Shown: positions 48,836-60,250, numbered from the stretch's first letter. The stretch: DNA of 64,000 nucleotides from Gammaproteobacteria bacterium (GCA_025358295.1 JANYJY010000030.1:79098-143097), one strand, 5' to 3'. Notes: a model not told the origin generated them from the letters alone. Translations and numbers: made by a program.

Positions 48836-48952
48836 CTTGTCGCCCGTCACTCGCGAGATTCGATCCATCGACGGCCATGGATGGCCCACATTATGCCGTC
48901 GCGATGATGTCGCGAGATCGCCGCATTTCATAGGGCCCCATGGTTAGGACGA

Positions 48953-48999
48953 CCTCGCGCACCGTGGAAGCCGATATCCGCAAGCTGCAGCGCTGATCG
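48953..48999. repeat. 47-bp direct repeat, right copy
   Basis: Identical to the MFS gene 3' end at 42487-42533. It is a detached gene fragment here, 23 bases before the 3' end of the quinone oxidoreductase gene. Confidence 0.95.
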
Positions 49000-49021
49000 T
49001 ACCGGGACGCGCTCGACGAAT

Positions 49022-50020
49022 TCAGTCGATGACGACAACCACCTTGCCGCGCGCTTTGCGGTCGCCCAATCTGGCAATGGCTTCGGCGCCGCGCGCCAGA
49101 GGAAACCGTTCGGTGACGACGGGTTTGATGCGCCCGGCGAGATACATGGCCAGCAATGCAGCGACATTGGCTGCATGCAGGGCGGGATATCGGGATGTGA
49201 ACTCGCCCCAGAAAACACCGACGATCTGACAGCTCTTGAGCAGCGTGAGATTCAGAGGCAGTTTCGGCACGCCGGCCGTAAAGCCGACCACGAGGTGCCG
49301 CCCTTGCCAACCGATGGCGCGCAGCGCGGCCTCCGTATAGTCCCCGCCGACGCCATCGTAAATGACCTGGGCGCCGTCGGGCCCGCAAGCCGACTTGAAG
49401 CGGTTCGTGAGGTCGCGGGCCTGCGCCTTGTCGAGAGGTCCGGTCGGGTATTGCACGCCGATATCGGCGCCGCACTGCCGAGCGAGCGCGAGCTTCTCGG
49501 GGCTGGATGCCGCCGCCACGATGCGAGCACCCATGGCCTTGCCCAACTCGATTGCCGCCAGTCCAACGCCGCCTGCGGCGCCGAGCACCAACAGCGTCTC
49601 GCCCGGCTGCAATTGCGCCCGGTCCTTGAGGGCATGCTGGGAGGTGCCGTAGGTCAGCAGCAGGGCCGCAGCTTCCTCGAATGGCATCGCATCGGGAATC
49701 TTCCAGCAATTGCCGGCGAGTCCCACGGCCTTCACCGCCATGCCGCTTCTTACCGGGGATACCAGCACTCGGTCGCCGACCCGAACATTGTTGACGCCTT
49801 CTCCCACCGCATCAACCACACCGGCCAATTCTGCGCCGGGCGAGAACGGCCGCGGCGGCTTGACCTGGTAGAGATCCTGGATGATCAGCAGATCCGGATA
49901 GTTGACGCCGCATGCGCGCACGGCGATGCGGACCTCCCCCGGACCCGCCATGGGCTCCGGGACTTCTTCGAGCACCAAGGTGTGCGGTCCTCCGGGGCTT
50001 TTGCTGAGCAATGCCTTCAC
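49022..50020 (-). CDS. Zinc-free NADPH:quinone oxidoreductase family protein (MDR superfamily)
   Basis: 332 residues. Medium-chain reductase fold: ACGVNYPDLLIIQDLYQVKPP, PGAELAGVVDAVGEGV, then the NADP site LGAAGGVGLAAIELGKAMGA and TERFPLARGAEAIARL at the end. Zinc ligands of alcohol dehydrogenases are absent, as in quinone oxidoreductases, which reduce quinones or enoyl-type double bonds with NADPH. The GTG start overlaps the acyl-CoA ligase stop by four bases and has GGGAGAG upstream, making it the last gene of the ligase-containing operon. Confidence 0.88.
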   Translation of the reverse strand: MKALLSKSPGGPHTLVLEEVPEPMAGPGEVRIAVRACGVNYPDLLIIQDLYQVKPPRPFSPGAELAGVVDAVGEGVNNVRVGDRVLVSPVRSGMAVKAVGLAGNCWKIPDAMPFEEAAALLLTYGTSQHALKDRAQLQPGETLLVLGAAGGVGLAAIELGKAMGARIVAAASSPEKLALARQCGADIGVQYPTGPLDKAQARDLTNRFKSACGPDGAQVIYDGVGGDYTEAALRAIGWQGRHLVVGFTAGVPKLPLNLTLLKSCQIVGVFWGEFTSRYPALHAANVAALLAMYLAGRIKPVVTERFPLARGAEAIARLGDRKARGKVVVVID

Positions 50021-51696
50021 GTTGAAATCTCTCCCGTTTGGACGGCCGCTTCGCGATCCTGCAATGCGCGCCACATGATCTTGCCGGCACCCGATTTGGG
50101 CAGCGCCGGGACGAACTCGACGATTCGCGGACACTTGTAAGCCGCCATGTTTTCCCTGCACCAGTCGATGATCTGCTGTGCATCGATCGGATCGCGCCAT
50201 TCCGGGCGCAGCACGATCAGCGCCTTGACGGTCTCGCCGCGGTGCGCATCCTTGGCGCCGATGACGCAAGCTTCCAAAATCGCCGGATGCTGATACATGA
50301 GGGACTCAACTTCCGTCGGCCACACCTTGTAGCCGGCCGCATTGATCATGCGCTTGAGGCGGTCGACCATGAAGAAATATCCCTCTTCGTCGACCCGCCC
50401 CAGATCGCCGGTGCGCAAGAAGCGCTTGCCGTCGATCTCGACAAAGGCTTCGGCGCTTTCCTGTGGCCGGTTCCAGTAGCCGAGAAACACCTGCGGGCCG
50501 TGTGTGACTATTTCTCCGACCTCGCCGGCCGGCAATTCCGCCAGCGTCACGGGATCAACCACGCGAGAATCGACGTCATGGATCGGAACGCCCAAGCACT
50601 GTTTCTTAGGGTGTTCGGGCGGATTCAAATGCGTGGCCCCGATGGTCTCGGACAATCCATAGCCCTCGTAATACGTGACGCCCATATCCAGCAGCCGCTG
50701 CGCAACGGCTGCCGGCATGGCGGCACCACCGCCGCTCAGGCGGCGAATCGAACTCAAGTCGAATTTCGCAATATCGGGATTGGCGAAGAAATCCTGAATC
50801 ATGGTTGGTATCGCGGTCCAACTCGAGATCCGGTATCGCTGCACGCACTCCGCCGCGGCATTTCTATCCCAGCGGGGCAGCATGACGACCGTGTTGCCGA
50901 TATACAGTGGGCCGTTCATCCCCCCCTGCATGCCGGTCACGTGAAACAGCGGAGCCACCGCCATCAGTGTCAATTCCGGCTGAATGGAAAACCAGCGCAT
51001 TCCCACGACCAGTGTGTGCATGGCGGTGCGGTGAGTATGCATGCAGCCCTTGGGCACACCCGTGGTGCCGGAGGTATACGGCATCACGCATAAATCGTCC
51101 GGACCCGCGGTCAACGGTCCGGGCTGCAAGCCGGCGGCAAGCACATCGCGCCACAAAGTCAAGCCCGGCCCGGCAAACTGTGCTAGCGGCTGCGAAATGA
51201 AGTCGGGCACGGCGAGGGTGGTCGGGCGCTTCAGATAATCTGAATACGCTGCGACAATGACCGACTTGAGAGCGCAATTCCCCAGCAGCGGCTCGACGCG
51301 AGAATACAATTCCTGCGACACGATCAGGGTGTTCGCGCCGCAGTCCTCTGCATAGCGAAGAATTTCCTGCGTGAGATTCATCGGATTAAGCGGCACCACC
51401 ACGGCATTGGCGCGCAGAATGCCGTAGTAGCCGATCACGAACTGCGGGCTGTTCTGCATGAGCAGCAGGACGCGATCGCCCTTGCGCACGGCGCAGCGTC
51501 GCTCGAGAAAGCCCGCGATGCGTTGCGACTCGTCTAAAAATTCGGCAAAGGTGACCGCCGTATCGTAGAACACGAGAAACGGCTTGTCGGGGTAGCGGTG
51601 CGCCGACACTTCGGCGTTGTAGTAAAGGTTGGTGGCAGGCGCAACCAGGGTGCGGGTCGTATGCGCCGGCCAGAACTTGAAATGTCGATCGGACAT
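50017..51696 (-). CDS. AMP-forming acyl-CoA synthetase (LvaE-like by context)
   Basis: 559 residues, standard ANL-family length. It activates a carboxylic acid with ATP and CoA. Motifs: MPYTSGTTGVPKGCMHTH (A3), YYEGYGLSETIG (A5), FLRTGDLGRVDEEGYF (A7-A8) and SGAGKIMWRAL with the C-terminal Lys (A10). Start is the ATG at 51696; it follows the ACAD gene by 19 bases. The same operon carries an APH-like kinase, ACAD and SDR, the enzyme set of levulinate catabolism, where LvaE makes the CoA thioester. Real substrate not proven. Confidence 0.92.
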   Translation of the reverse strand: MSDRHFKFWPAHTTRTLVAPATNLYYNAEVSAHRYPDKPFLVFYDTAVTFAEFLDESQRIAGFLERRCAVRKGDRVLLLMQNSPQFVIGYYGILRANAVVVPLNPMNLTQEILRYAEDCGANTLIVSQELYSRVEPLLGNCALKSVIVAAYSDYLKRPTTLAVPDFISQPLAQFAGPGLTLWRDVLAAGLQPGPLTAGPDDLCVMPYTSGTTGVPKGCMHTHRTAMHTLVVGMRWFSIQPELTLMAVAPLFHVTGMQGGMNGPLYIGNTVVMLPRWDRNAAAECVQRYRISSWTAIPTMIQDFFANPDIAKFDLSSIRRLSGGGAAMPAAVAQRLLDMGVTYYEGYGLSETIGATHLNPPEHPKKQCLGVPIHDVDSRVVDPVTLAELPAGEVGEIVTHGPQVFLGYWNRPQESAEAFVEIDGKRFLRTGDLGRVDEEGYFFMVDRLKRMINAAGYKVWPTEVESLMYQHPAILEACVIGAKDAHRGETVKALIVLRPEWRDPIDAQQIIDWCRENMAAYKCPRIVEFVPALPKSGAGKIMWRALQDREAAVQTGEIST

Positions 51697-51715
51697 GCTG
51701 GGCGCTCCGTGCAGA

Positions 51716-52948
51716 TCAGGTCGTCGCGGCGCCCTGCCGATAGCGGCCCAGTTCCAATTTGCCGATCTGTTCCCGATGCACTTCGTCCGGGCCATCTGCA
51801 AAGCGCAGCGTTCGCGCCGCCGCGTAGGCCGCCGCCAGGGGGAAGTCGTCGCTGACGCCGCCACCGCCGTGAATCTGCATGGCCCAGTCGATCACCTGAC
51901 AGGCCATGATGGGGGCGGCGACTTTGATCATCGCGATCTCCTTCTTGGCGGCACGGTTGCCGACGGTGTCCATCATATAAGCCGCATTCAGAACCAGCCA
52001 ACGCGCCTGATCGATCATGATTCTGGATTCGGCGATGCGCTCGAGCGTGACGCCTTGTTCGGACAAGCGCCGGCCGAATGCGACACGCTGCTGCGCGCGC
52101 CGGCAGAGCATTTCCAATGCGCGCTCGGCCAGACCGATCAGCCTCATGCAATGGTGGATGCGTCCCGGGCCCAAACGCCCCTGGGCTATTTCGAACCCGC
52201 GCCCCTCGCCCAGCAGAATATTTTCCGCCGGCACGCGCACAGCGACAAAATCGATCTGTGAATGCCCGTGCGGCGCGTGATCGTAGCCGAAGACAGTTAA
52301 CTGCCGGATTCGCTTCACGCCCGGGGTGTTCATGGGCACCAGAATCATGGACTGCTGGCCATGCAGCGCGGCGCCGGGATTGGTCTTTCCCATGAAAATC
52401 ATAATTTCGCAGCGGGGATCCCCGGCTCCCGAGGTCCACCACTTGCGGCCGTTGATCACATAGTGATCGCCGTCGCGCACGATGGACGACTGGATATTGG
52501 TAGCGTCACTTGATGCGACGTCGGGCTCTGTCATGGCGAAGGCGGAGCGGATACGCCCGTCCAGCAGCGGCACGAGCCAGCGCCGCTGCTGTTCGGGAGT
52601 CGCGTAGCGCGCCAGCACTTCCATGTTGCCGGTGTCCGGAGCCGAACAGTTGAATGCCTCGGGAGCAACGTGCGAGTGCCCCATGATCTCGCACAGCGGC
52701 GCGTATTCAAGATTGGTCAAACCTGCGCCATGCGCCGAGTCCGGCAGGAACAGATTCCAAAGATTCTCAGCTCGGGCCTTGGCTTTCAGTTCCTCCATGA
52801 TCGCGGTGGGCCGCCAAGGGTTGCCGTCGTGACGGTTTTTTTCCATTTCCTGCTCGAAGATGGTCTCCGCAGGATAGACATGCGCGTCCATGAATCTCTG
52901 AACGCGTTCCTGCAGGGCCCGAACCTTGTCGCTGTGCGAAAAATCCAT
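51716..52948 (-). CDS. Acyl-CoA dehydrogenase, ACAD10/11-LvaC-like
   Basis: 410 residues, FAD-binding ACAD fold: [35 protein letters not shown] (substrate/FAD loop), [12 protein letters not shown] and [15 protein letters not shown]. Where classical ACADs have the base Glu in YEGT-QI, this one has ADGPDEVH, so the residue is Asp, as in the kinase-linked ACAD10/11 type. It lies 17 bases after an APH-like kinase gene; in animals the two domains are fused, and in Pseudomonas LvaA and LvaC act in sequence to remove a 4-hydroxyl group from 4-hydroxyacyl-CoA through a phosphate. A similar job is likely here (inference). Confidence 0.9.
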   Translation of the reverse strand: MDFSHSDKVRALQERVQRFMDAHVYPAETIFEQEMEKNRHDGNPWRPTAIMEELKAKARAENLWNLFLPDSAHGAGLTNLEYAPLCEIMGHSHVAPEAFNCSAPDTGNMEVLARYATPEQQRRWLVPLLDGRIRSAFAMTEPDVASSDATNIQSSIVRDGDHYVINGRKWWTSGAGDPRCEIMIFMGKTNPGAALHGQQSMILVPMNTPGVKRIRQLTVFGYDHAPHGHSQIDFVAVRVPAENILLGEGRGFEIAQGRLGPGRIHHCMRLIGLAERALEMLCRRAQQRVAFGRRLSEQGVTLERIAESRIMIDQARWLVLNAAYMMDTVGNRAAKKEIAMIKVAAPIMACQVIDWAMQIHGGGGVSDDFPLAAAYAAARTLRFADGPDEVHREQIGKLELGRYRQGAATT

Positions 52949-52965
52949 GTTTGAAATCCTCTCGA

Positions 52966-54030
52966 CTAAACGTCGAATGTTTGACGCACCAGGGCCCAGG
53001 CCTGCTCGGCCAGCGGCCGCGTCCGTCGGCCCGCCTCCAATGCCGTCTCGCTCGAGGCGTTTCCCTGGATCGCCCGCGCCAGCACTCCCTGCAAAATTCC
53101 CGCAAGGCGAAACATGTTGAACGCCAAATAGTACGTCCATTCCGACGCTGCAACCGGTGTGCGCCCGCGGCGTTGGCAGTAGTCCGCCACGCACTCAGCC
53201 TCGCTCGGAATTTTAAGTTCCTGCAGATCAAGGCCCGCAAGACCGCGGAACTGGTCGACCGATAAATGGTACCGCATGCACACATAGGCCAAATCGACCA
53301 GCGGGTGCCCCAACGTAGATAGCTCCCAATCCAGCACCGCCAGAATACGCGGTTCGCGCGGATGGAATATGGCGTTATCGAGCCGAAAATCGCCGTGCAC
53401 GATGCCGGTTTCCTCATCGTCGGGAATGTTCTTCGGCAGCCACTCGATGAGCCGCTCCATGGCCTCGATGCGTTCGGTTTCCGCGGCTCGATATTGCTGA
53501 GTCCAGCGCGACACCTGACGCTCGATGTAGTGCCCGGGCTTGCCGAAGTCTCCCAAGCCCACCGCGGCATAGTCCACCGAATGCAGCGCCGCAATCACCC
53601 GCGTCATCTCCTGGTAGATTGCGCGGCGTTCGGCCGCCGGTGTTTCGGGCAATGCGGCATCCCAGAACAGACGCCCCTCGACATAGTCCATTAAATAGAA
53701 CACGGTGCCAATGACCGCCGGGTCTTCGCACAGCGCGAAGGCCTTCGCCACCGGTACGTCCGTATCGGCGAGCGCCACAATCACCCGATACTCCCGATCG
53801 ACCGCGTGCGCCGACGGCAACAATTTCCCCGGCGGCTTGCGTCTGAGCACATAGCGATGATTGGCCGACGCCACCATGAACGTGGGATTGGACTGTCCGC
53901 CGGCGAATTGCCGCACGTCGATCGGTCCCACGAAACCCTCGATGCGCCACTGCATCCAGGCGGCGAGGCGTTCCGTATCGAAGGCGTGTTGCTCCGGGGG
54001 AGACCGCAGTCCCGCGGCCGGACTGCTCAT
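52966..54030 (-). CDS. APH-like phosphotransferase (ACAD10/11 N-domain, LvaA-like)
   Basis: 354 residues of the aminoglycoside-phosphotransferase/kinase fold. The nucleotide loop region is [14 protein letters not shown], the ATP-binding Lys is in [24 protein letters not shown], the catalytic loop is [13 protein letters not shown] near residue 210, and the metal-binding Asp is in [19 protein letters not shown]. All kinase residues are intact. In this subfamily the substrate is a hydroxyacyl-CoA, not an antibiotic. It overlaps the SDR gene upstream (ATGA) and precedes the ACAD gene by 17 bases. Confidence 0.9.
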   Translation of the reverse strand: MSSPAAGLRSPPEQHAFDTERLAAWMQWRIEGFVGPIDVRQFAGGQSNPTFMVASANHRYVLRRKPPGKLLPSAHAVDREYRVIVALADTDVPVAKAFALCEDPAVIGTVFYLMDYVEGRLFWDAALPETPAAERRAIYQEMTRVIAALHSVDYAAVGLGDFGKPGHYIERQVSRWTQQYRAAETERIEAMERLIEWLPKNIPDDEETGIVHGDFRLDNAIFHPREPRILAVLDWELSTLGHPLVDLAYVCMRYHLSVDQFRGLAGLDLQELKIPSEAECVADYCQRRGRTPVAASEWTYYLAFNMFRLAGILQGVLARAIQGNASSETALEAGRRTRPLAEQAWALVRQTFDV

Positions 54031-54797
54031 GCGATGGACGCGCCGCCGTCCACGGCAATGTACTGGCCCGTGACATGCCGGGAAGCGTCCGAGGCAAGAT
54101 ACACCGCAGCGCCCATCAAATCTGTATCGCCGCCGAGACGCCCCAGCGGCGTGCGCTCGATGACCGCGGGGGAAATCGTCTCCAGCAGGCCTTCCGACAT
54201 TTTCGATGGAAAGAACCCCGGGCAGATCGCGTTGACGCGGATGCCATACACGCCCCACTCCGCCGCGAGAGCCCGGGTCAGATGCAGGGCGGCCGATTTT
54301 GACGCGTAGTACGCGACGGCCTTCATCTGCATGCCGGTGCGCAGCGCGGCAACCGAGGCCATCACAATGATGTTGCCGGAGCGTTGCGGAATGAAGCAGC
54401 GATTTGCAACCGCCTGACTGAGCGCAAAGATGCTGGTGGCGTTCAAGTTCATGACCTTGTTCCACGCCTCGAGGGGATACGTTTCCGCGGGCGAGCCCCA
54501 GCTCGTGCCGGCGTTGTTGACCAGAATGTTGATCGCGCCGAAATGACCGGCGACGGCCTCGACCAGCGCCGGCACCTGATCGTTCTTGGTCAGATCGTTG
54601 ACCACCGTCAGCGCGTCGATGCCTTGGGCAGCCAGAACTTGCTTCGCTTCCTGGAGTTCCGCGGGCTTGCGCGCGCTGATCGCGATCTTCGCGCCCATTT
54701 CACCCAGCGCCAGTGCGACCTGCAATCCCAGGCCGCGTGATCCTCCGGTGACGAGGGCGACTCTGCCTTTCAGCTCGAATAGATCCCGAACACCCAT
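54027..54797 (-). CDS. Short-chain dehydrogenase/reductase
   Basis: 256 residues of the classical SDR family. Cofactor motif VTGGSRGLGLQVALALG, NNAGTS, catalytic Ser in ASVAALRTG, and YYASKSAALHL with the Tyr-x-x-x-Lys pair. VNAICPGFFPSKMSE and DGGASIA at the end complete the pattern. NAD(P) choice is unclear; TGGSRG with Arg hints at NADPH. It lies two bases from the thiolase stop and overlaps the kinase gene, so it belongs to the same operon and may reduce a keto- or oxidise a hydroxyacyl-CoA. Confidence 0.9.
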   Translation of the reverse strand: MGVRDLFELKGRVALVTGGSRGLGLQVALALGEMGAKIAISARKPAELQEAKQVLAAQGIDALTVVNDLTKNDQVPALVEAVAGHFGAINILVNNAGTSWGSPAETYPLEAWNKVMNLNATSIFALSQAVANRCFIPQRSGNIIVMASVAALRTGMQMKAVAYYASKSAALHLTRALAAEWGVYGIRVNAICPGFFPSKMSEGLLETISPAVIERTPLGRLGGDTDLMGAAVYLASDASRHVTGQYIAVDGGASIA

Positions 54798-54798
54798 G

Positions 54799-55973
<1,175 letters not shown>

Positions 55974-55977
<4 letters not shown>

Positions 55978-58085
55978 TTGGCTGATCCTTTGAATGCGCT
56001 GAAAGTCTGGCCTTGGTCGGCAAGTCGAGTGAGCAGGGGCGCAGGCGCCCACACGCTCGGGTCGCTGCCGGGCTGAGCCGCGATGCGCGCCAAGGCGCGC
56101 GCAACCTCATGCAGTCCCGTTTGGTCTGCGAAAAACATCGGACCGCCCCGGTACGCGGGAAATCCATAGCCGTTGAGATAGACCAAATCGATATCCGAGG
56201 ATCGCTGTGCAATGCCGTCTTCGATGATGCGGGCTCCCTCATTCACCAGTGCGTACATGCAGCGCTCGACAATCTCCTTCGATTCGACCTTGCGCGGCGT
56301 GATGCCCTTTTTCCGCCGGTACTCCTCGATGACGGCCTCTACCTTGGGATCGGGGATGGGGGTGCGTGATCCCGGCTCGTACCGGTACCAGCCGGCGCCG
56401 GTCTTCTGGCCGAATCTGCCGGCTTCGCATAGGACATCCGCCGCATTCGAGAAATCGCGCGCTGGAAACTCGGCCGCGCGGCGCTTGCGCCCTGCCCAGC
56501 CGATATCGAGTCCGGCCAGATCGCCGACGCGGAACGGCCCCATCGCCATGCCGAACTCCTGTAGCGCCGCGTCGACCTGCTGCGGCAGTGCGCCGGCCAT
56601 AATGAGATCGTGAGCGGCGGCGCCATAGCGCGCCAGCATGCGGTTGCCGATGAATCCGTCGCACACGCCCGACACCACGGCGACCTTGCCCATGGTCTTC
56701 GACAAACGCATAGCGGTGGCGAGCACGTCCTTGGCGGTGTTTGCGCCGCGCACTATTTCAAGCAGACGCATCACATTGGCGGGGCTGAAGAAATGCAGCC
56801 CGATTACATCCTGAGGGCGGCGCGTGAAGGCCGCGATCGCGTCAAGATTCAGAGCCGAGGTATTGGAGGCGAGTATGGCACCCGGCTTGATCACGGCGTC
56901 GAGCGCTTCGAACACTTGACGCTTCACATCCATGTTCTCGAACACGGCCTCGATGACCAAATCGACGTCGCCCAGCGAGGCGTAGTCGAGGGTCGGCGCA
57001 AGCAGCGCCAGGCGCTGCTCGAGAGAAGCCTCGTTGAGCGTGCCCTTGCGCAGCGCCCCCTGGTAATTGCGCCGGATGTTCGCCAAACCGCGATCGAGCG
57101 CGTCTTGCTGGGTTTCCAGCAGCACGACTGGAAGACCGGCATTGATCAGACTCATCGCAATGCCGCCGCCCATGGTGCCCGCACCGATGACGCCCGCTTT
57201 GCGGATCGGCCGTACCGGAGTATCGGTAGGCACATCGAGGATATGCGTCGCAGCCCGCTCCGCTTGGAAGATGTGACGCAGCGCCGCCGACTCCGGCGAC
57301 ATCATCAGAATCGCGAACAACTCGCGTTCACATTTAAGACCTGCTTCGAAGGGCTTCTCCACCGCCGCAACGACGGCTTCGACACAGGCCACAGGCGCCG
57401 GGTAAGGCCCCGCCACGGCCTTGATACTGTTGCGCGCGAATTGAAAATAAGCGTCGGCGTTCGGCAGGGTCACGTTTAAGTCGCGCACGCGACGCAGTGG
57501 CAGCTTCTCCGCGACCACTCGGCGGGCAAAGCCCAAGGCGCCCTGCAACAAGTCGCCGTCGATGAAGGCATCGAACAAAGGCGTATCGCGCAGCTTTTCC
57601 GAAGCAACGGTCGCACCGGAGACGATAATGTTCAGCGCGGCTTCGACGCCGAGTAAACGGGGCAGCCGCTGCGTGCCGCCGGCGCCGGGCAATATTCCTA
57701 GTTTGACTTCAGGCAGCGCAATGCGCGCGCCCGCCGCTGCCACCCGAAAATGGCAACCTAGCGCCAATTCGAGGCCACCGCCCATGCACACTCCGCCGAT
57801 CGCGGCGATCACCGGCTTGGCACTGTCCTCGACCTCGCCGATCACGGTTCGCAGGTTCGGATAGGCCACCGCCTTCGGCGTGCCGAATTCTCGGATATCC
57901 GCGCCCCCTGAAAAGCCAGTGCCAGAGCCGATCAATACCATGGCGCCGACACCGTCATCCGCATTCGCTCGCGCAAGCGCGCTTACAATTGACTCGCGTA
58001 ATTCCAGGCCAAGGCTGTTGACCGGCGGGTTATCGAGGGTAATGACGGCGATACCGTCCAGCACCTCGAACTTCAGCTTATTCAT
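55974..58085 (-). CDS. Bifunctional enoyl-CoA hydratase / 3-hydroxyacyl-CoA dehydrogenase (FadB/FadJ-like)
   Basis: 703 residues. N-terminal crotonase domain (about 1-190): [14 protein letters not shown] and [21 protein letters not shown], with [23 protein letters not shown] carrying the catalytic Glu. A 3-hydroxyacyl-CoA dehydrogenase part follows: [20 protein letters not shown] (NAD), [28 protein letters not shown] with the catalytic His, and [11 protein letters not shown]. It converts trans-2-enoyl-CoA to 3-ketoacyl-CoA. Shorter than E. coli FadB but typical for the peroxisomal-type fusion. Coupled to the thiolase gene downstream. Confidence 0.93.
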
Positions 58086-58171
58086 GCAAGATCCTCAATT
58101 CCACTGTGCAGAACTGAGTTCCGCCATAATCAGTTAATGTAGCAGCGCGCACGCATCTTTGAAAGGACGAC

Positions 58172-59383
58172 TCAGGCAACCACCCGCTCGAACGCCAGCG
58201 CTGCACCCTGCCCGACTCCCACGCACATGGTCGCCAATCCATAGCGCCCCGATCGGCGCAGCAACTCCTGCACCGCGGCGCCCGCAATGCGCGCACCGGA
58301 CATGCCCAGCGGATGACCCAAGGCAATCGCACCGCCGTTGCTGTTGACGTGTTCGGCGTCGTCGGCGATCCCCCACGCCCGCAGCGAAGCCAGGGCTTGC
58401 GAGGCGAAGGCCTCATTCAGCTCGATCACATCGAAATCCGAGACCTTGAGCTGCAGCCGCTTCACGAGCTTCTCTACGGCCGGCACAGGGCCCACCCCCA
58501 TGATGCGCGGCGCGACTCCGGCGGAGGCAAAGCCGAGCACCCGCGCCCGGGCCTTGAGTCCATATTTTTGAACGGCCGCTGCGGATGCCACCAGCAGCGC
58601 CGCGGCGCCGTCGTTGATCGTCGATGCATTGCCGGCGGTCACGCTGCCTCCTGCGCGCACGGCGGGTTTGAGTTTTGCCAGTCCTTCCAAAGTCGTCTCC
58701 GGGCGAAGTTGCTCGTCGCGATCGACGATGGTCGCAGTGCCCCCCTTGGCTTGCGGAATGGTTACGGCCGCGATCTGCTCCGCAAATACGCCGGCGGCCT
58801 GGGCGCGCGCCGCGCGCTGCTGAGAGCGAAAGGCAAAAGCATCCTGATCTTCGCGCGACACATTGAATTCCGCGGCAACGTTCTCGCCGGTCTCGGGCAT
58901 CGAATCGACGCCATACAGCGCCTTCATGTGCGAATTCACGAAACGCCAGCCTATGGTCGTATCATAAATCTCCGCGCTGCGCTGAAACGCGCGCTCCGCC
59001 TTGCCCATCACAAAGGGGGCACGAGTCATCGACTCGACTCCGCCCGCGATGGCGATTTCCATTTCACCGGCACGGATGGCCCGAGCAGCGGCCGCCACCG
59101 CGTCCAATCCGGATGCGCACAGCCGATTGATGGTCACGCCCGGCACATGCGCCGGCAGTCCGCTCAGCAGCAGCGCCATGCGCGCGACATTTCGATTGTC
59201 CTCTCCTGCCTGGTTGGCGCACCCCATGAACACTTCCTCGACAGCCTCGCCGATGGCGCTGTTTCGCGCGATCAGACTCTTGAGCGCGGTCGCGGCCAGA
59301 TCATCGGGGCGAATTCGCGACAGGGCGCCGTCGTACTTGCCGATCGGAGTTCTTACAAAATCACAGATGAATGCATCGTTCAT
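58172..59383 (-). CDS. Thiolase, PcaF-like
   Basis: 403 residues. It begins AFICDFVRTPIGKYDGALS, the usual start of beta-ketoadipyl-CoA thiolases, with NRLCASGLDAV (nucleophile Cys), NEAFASQALAS, NSNGGAIALGHPLGMSGARI and TMCVGVGQGAALAFE. Beta-ketoadipyl-CoA cleavage or general beta-oxidation both fit. It starts directly after the dienelactone-hydrolase-like gene (TAA then ATG), so they are co-translated; together they recall a ring-cleavage branch. It is separated from the FadB-like gene by 86 bases. Confidence 0.9.
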   Translation of the reverse strand: MNDAFICDFVRTPIGKYDGALSRIRPDDLAATALKSLIARNSAIGEAVEEVFMGCANQAGEDNRNVARMALLLSGLPAHVPGVTINRLCASGLDAVAAAARAIRAGEMEIAIAGGVESMTRAPFVMGKAERAFQRSAEIYDTTIGWRFVNSHMKALYGVDSMPETGENVAAEFNVSREDQDAFAFRSQQRAARAQAAGVFAEQIAAVTIPQAKGGTATIVDRDEQLRPETTLEGLAKLKPAVRAGGSVTAGNASTINDGAAALLVASAAAVQKYGLKARARVLGFASAGVAPRIMGVGPVPAVEKLVKRLQLKVSDFDVIELNEAFASQALASLRAWGIADDAEHVNSNGGAIALGHPLGMSGARIAGAAVQELLRRSGRYGLATMCVGVGQGAALAFERVVA

Positions 59384-60250
59384 TTAGACATGCGCTCGTT
59401 TGAATAGGCTCACCAGTTCGCCCCAGGCGCGCTCGGCCTGCACCTCGTTGTAAATCGGCGGCTTGCCGGGCGTATTGGGCATGTCGTGCACGCACCATCC
59501 GTGCAGACACCCCTCGTAGACTTCGATTTTCGCCTGCAGTTTCGCCGATTTGAACGCCTCGTCCAGCGTGGTCTTGGCATCGGGTTGCCGCTGATCGTCG
59601 TTCATTGCAATCCCAAAGTAGAATTGCGCGCTCATTTTCGGCACCAACAGATGCGGGCTGTCCGGCTTATCGGTCACCAATCCGCCGCCGTGGAACGAGG
59701 CGCCGGCGCCGATTCGATCGGGGTTGGCGGCGGCGGCCTGCATGGTCATCGGACCGCCCATGCAATAACCGAATGCCCCCATCTTGGCTTTCTTGTCGAC
59801 CGACTGCTGCGAATCAAGAAATTTCACGTACGCGACGGCGTCCTGCATCACCGCGTCGCTGGTGAGCGGCGCACGCAGTACATCGATTTTCGCGCGATCG
59901 ATGGGATTGTTGAAATCAATATCGAGCGGCAGAGCAGGCGGCTTGGTCGTGCGATAAAACGGGTTCGGTACCAGCACGGTAAAGCCTTCCGCTGCCAGAC
60001 GCTTCGCCATGCTGCGCATCGTGGGGCGAAGACCGAACAGGTCGGTAAACAAAATCACCCCCGGCCAACTCCCCTTTTGCGGATGGATGAGCGCGGCGTC
60101 GCAGACCCCGGCCGAAGTCGTGATCTGCACGTCCGCATCCATGATTGTTGCGGCGTCGGAACTTGACGCGCGTGTCGCGACGGCTACGCCGATGGCGATG
60201 GATAGCGCGGCAAATTCCCGCCGCGACATCGTGTTAGGTTCGTCGGACAT
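59384..60250 (-). CDS. Dienelactone hydrolase family protein with Tat-like signal
   Basis: 288 residues. N-terminal SRREFAALSIAIGVAVATRA is a twin-arginine-like signal, so the enzyme may act in the periplasm. Alpha/beta-hydrolase body with Cys nucleophile in GAFGYCMGGPM and His in YEGCLHGWCV. Dienelactone hydrolases open lactone rings from aromatic catabolism, but the family also has other esters as substrates. AAAGGAGG precedes the ATG. It is the first gene of the run with the PcaF-like thiolase, divergent from an SDR gene. Confidence 0.85.
   Translation of the reverse strand: MSDEPNTMSRREFAALSIAIGVAVATRASSSDAATIMDADVQITTSAGVCDAALIHPQKGSWPGVILFTDLFGLRPTMRSMAKRLAAEGFTVLVPNPFYRTTKPPALPLDIDFNNPIDRAKIDVLRAPLTSDAVMQDAVAYVKFLDSQQSVDKKAKMGAFGYCMGGPMTMQAAAANPDRIGAGASFHGGGLVTDKPDSPHLLVPKMSAQFYFGIAMNDDQRQPDAKTTLDEAFKSAKLQAKIEVYEGCLHGWCVHDMPNTPGKPPIYNEVQAERAWGELVSLFKRAHV

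Noticed and set aside
42534..48952. Transposon or insertion sequence between the 47-bp repeats
   Set aside because: No transposase, integrase or terminal inverted repeats were found; repeats are far longer than normal target duplications.
48891..49709. Reverse-strand frame reading through the right 47-bp repeat
   Set aside because: Mostly a shifted frame of the quinone oxidoreductase gene; its tail is only the antisense of the repeated MFS end.
52966..54030. Antibiotic-resistance phosphotransferase
   Set aside because: Operon context with ACAD, thiolase and acyl-CoA ligase points to a hydroxyacyl-CoA kinase.
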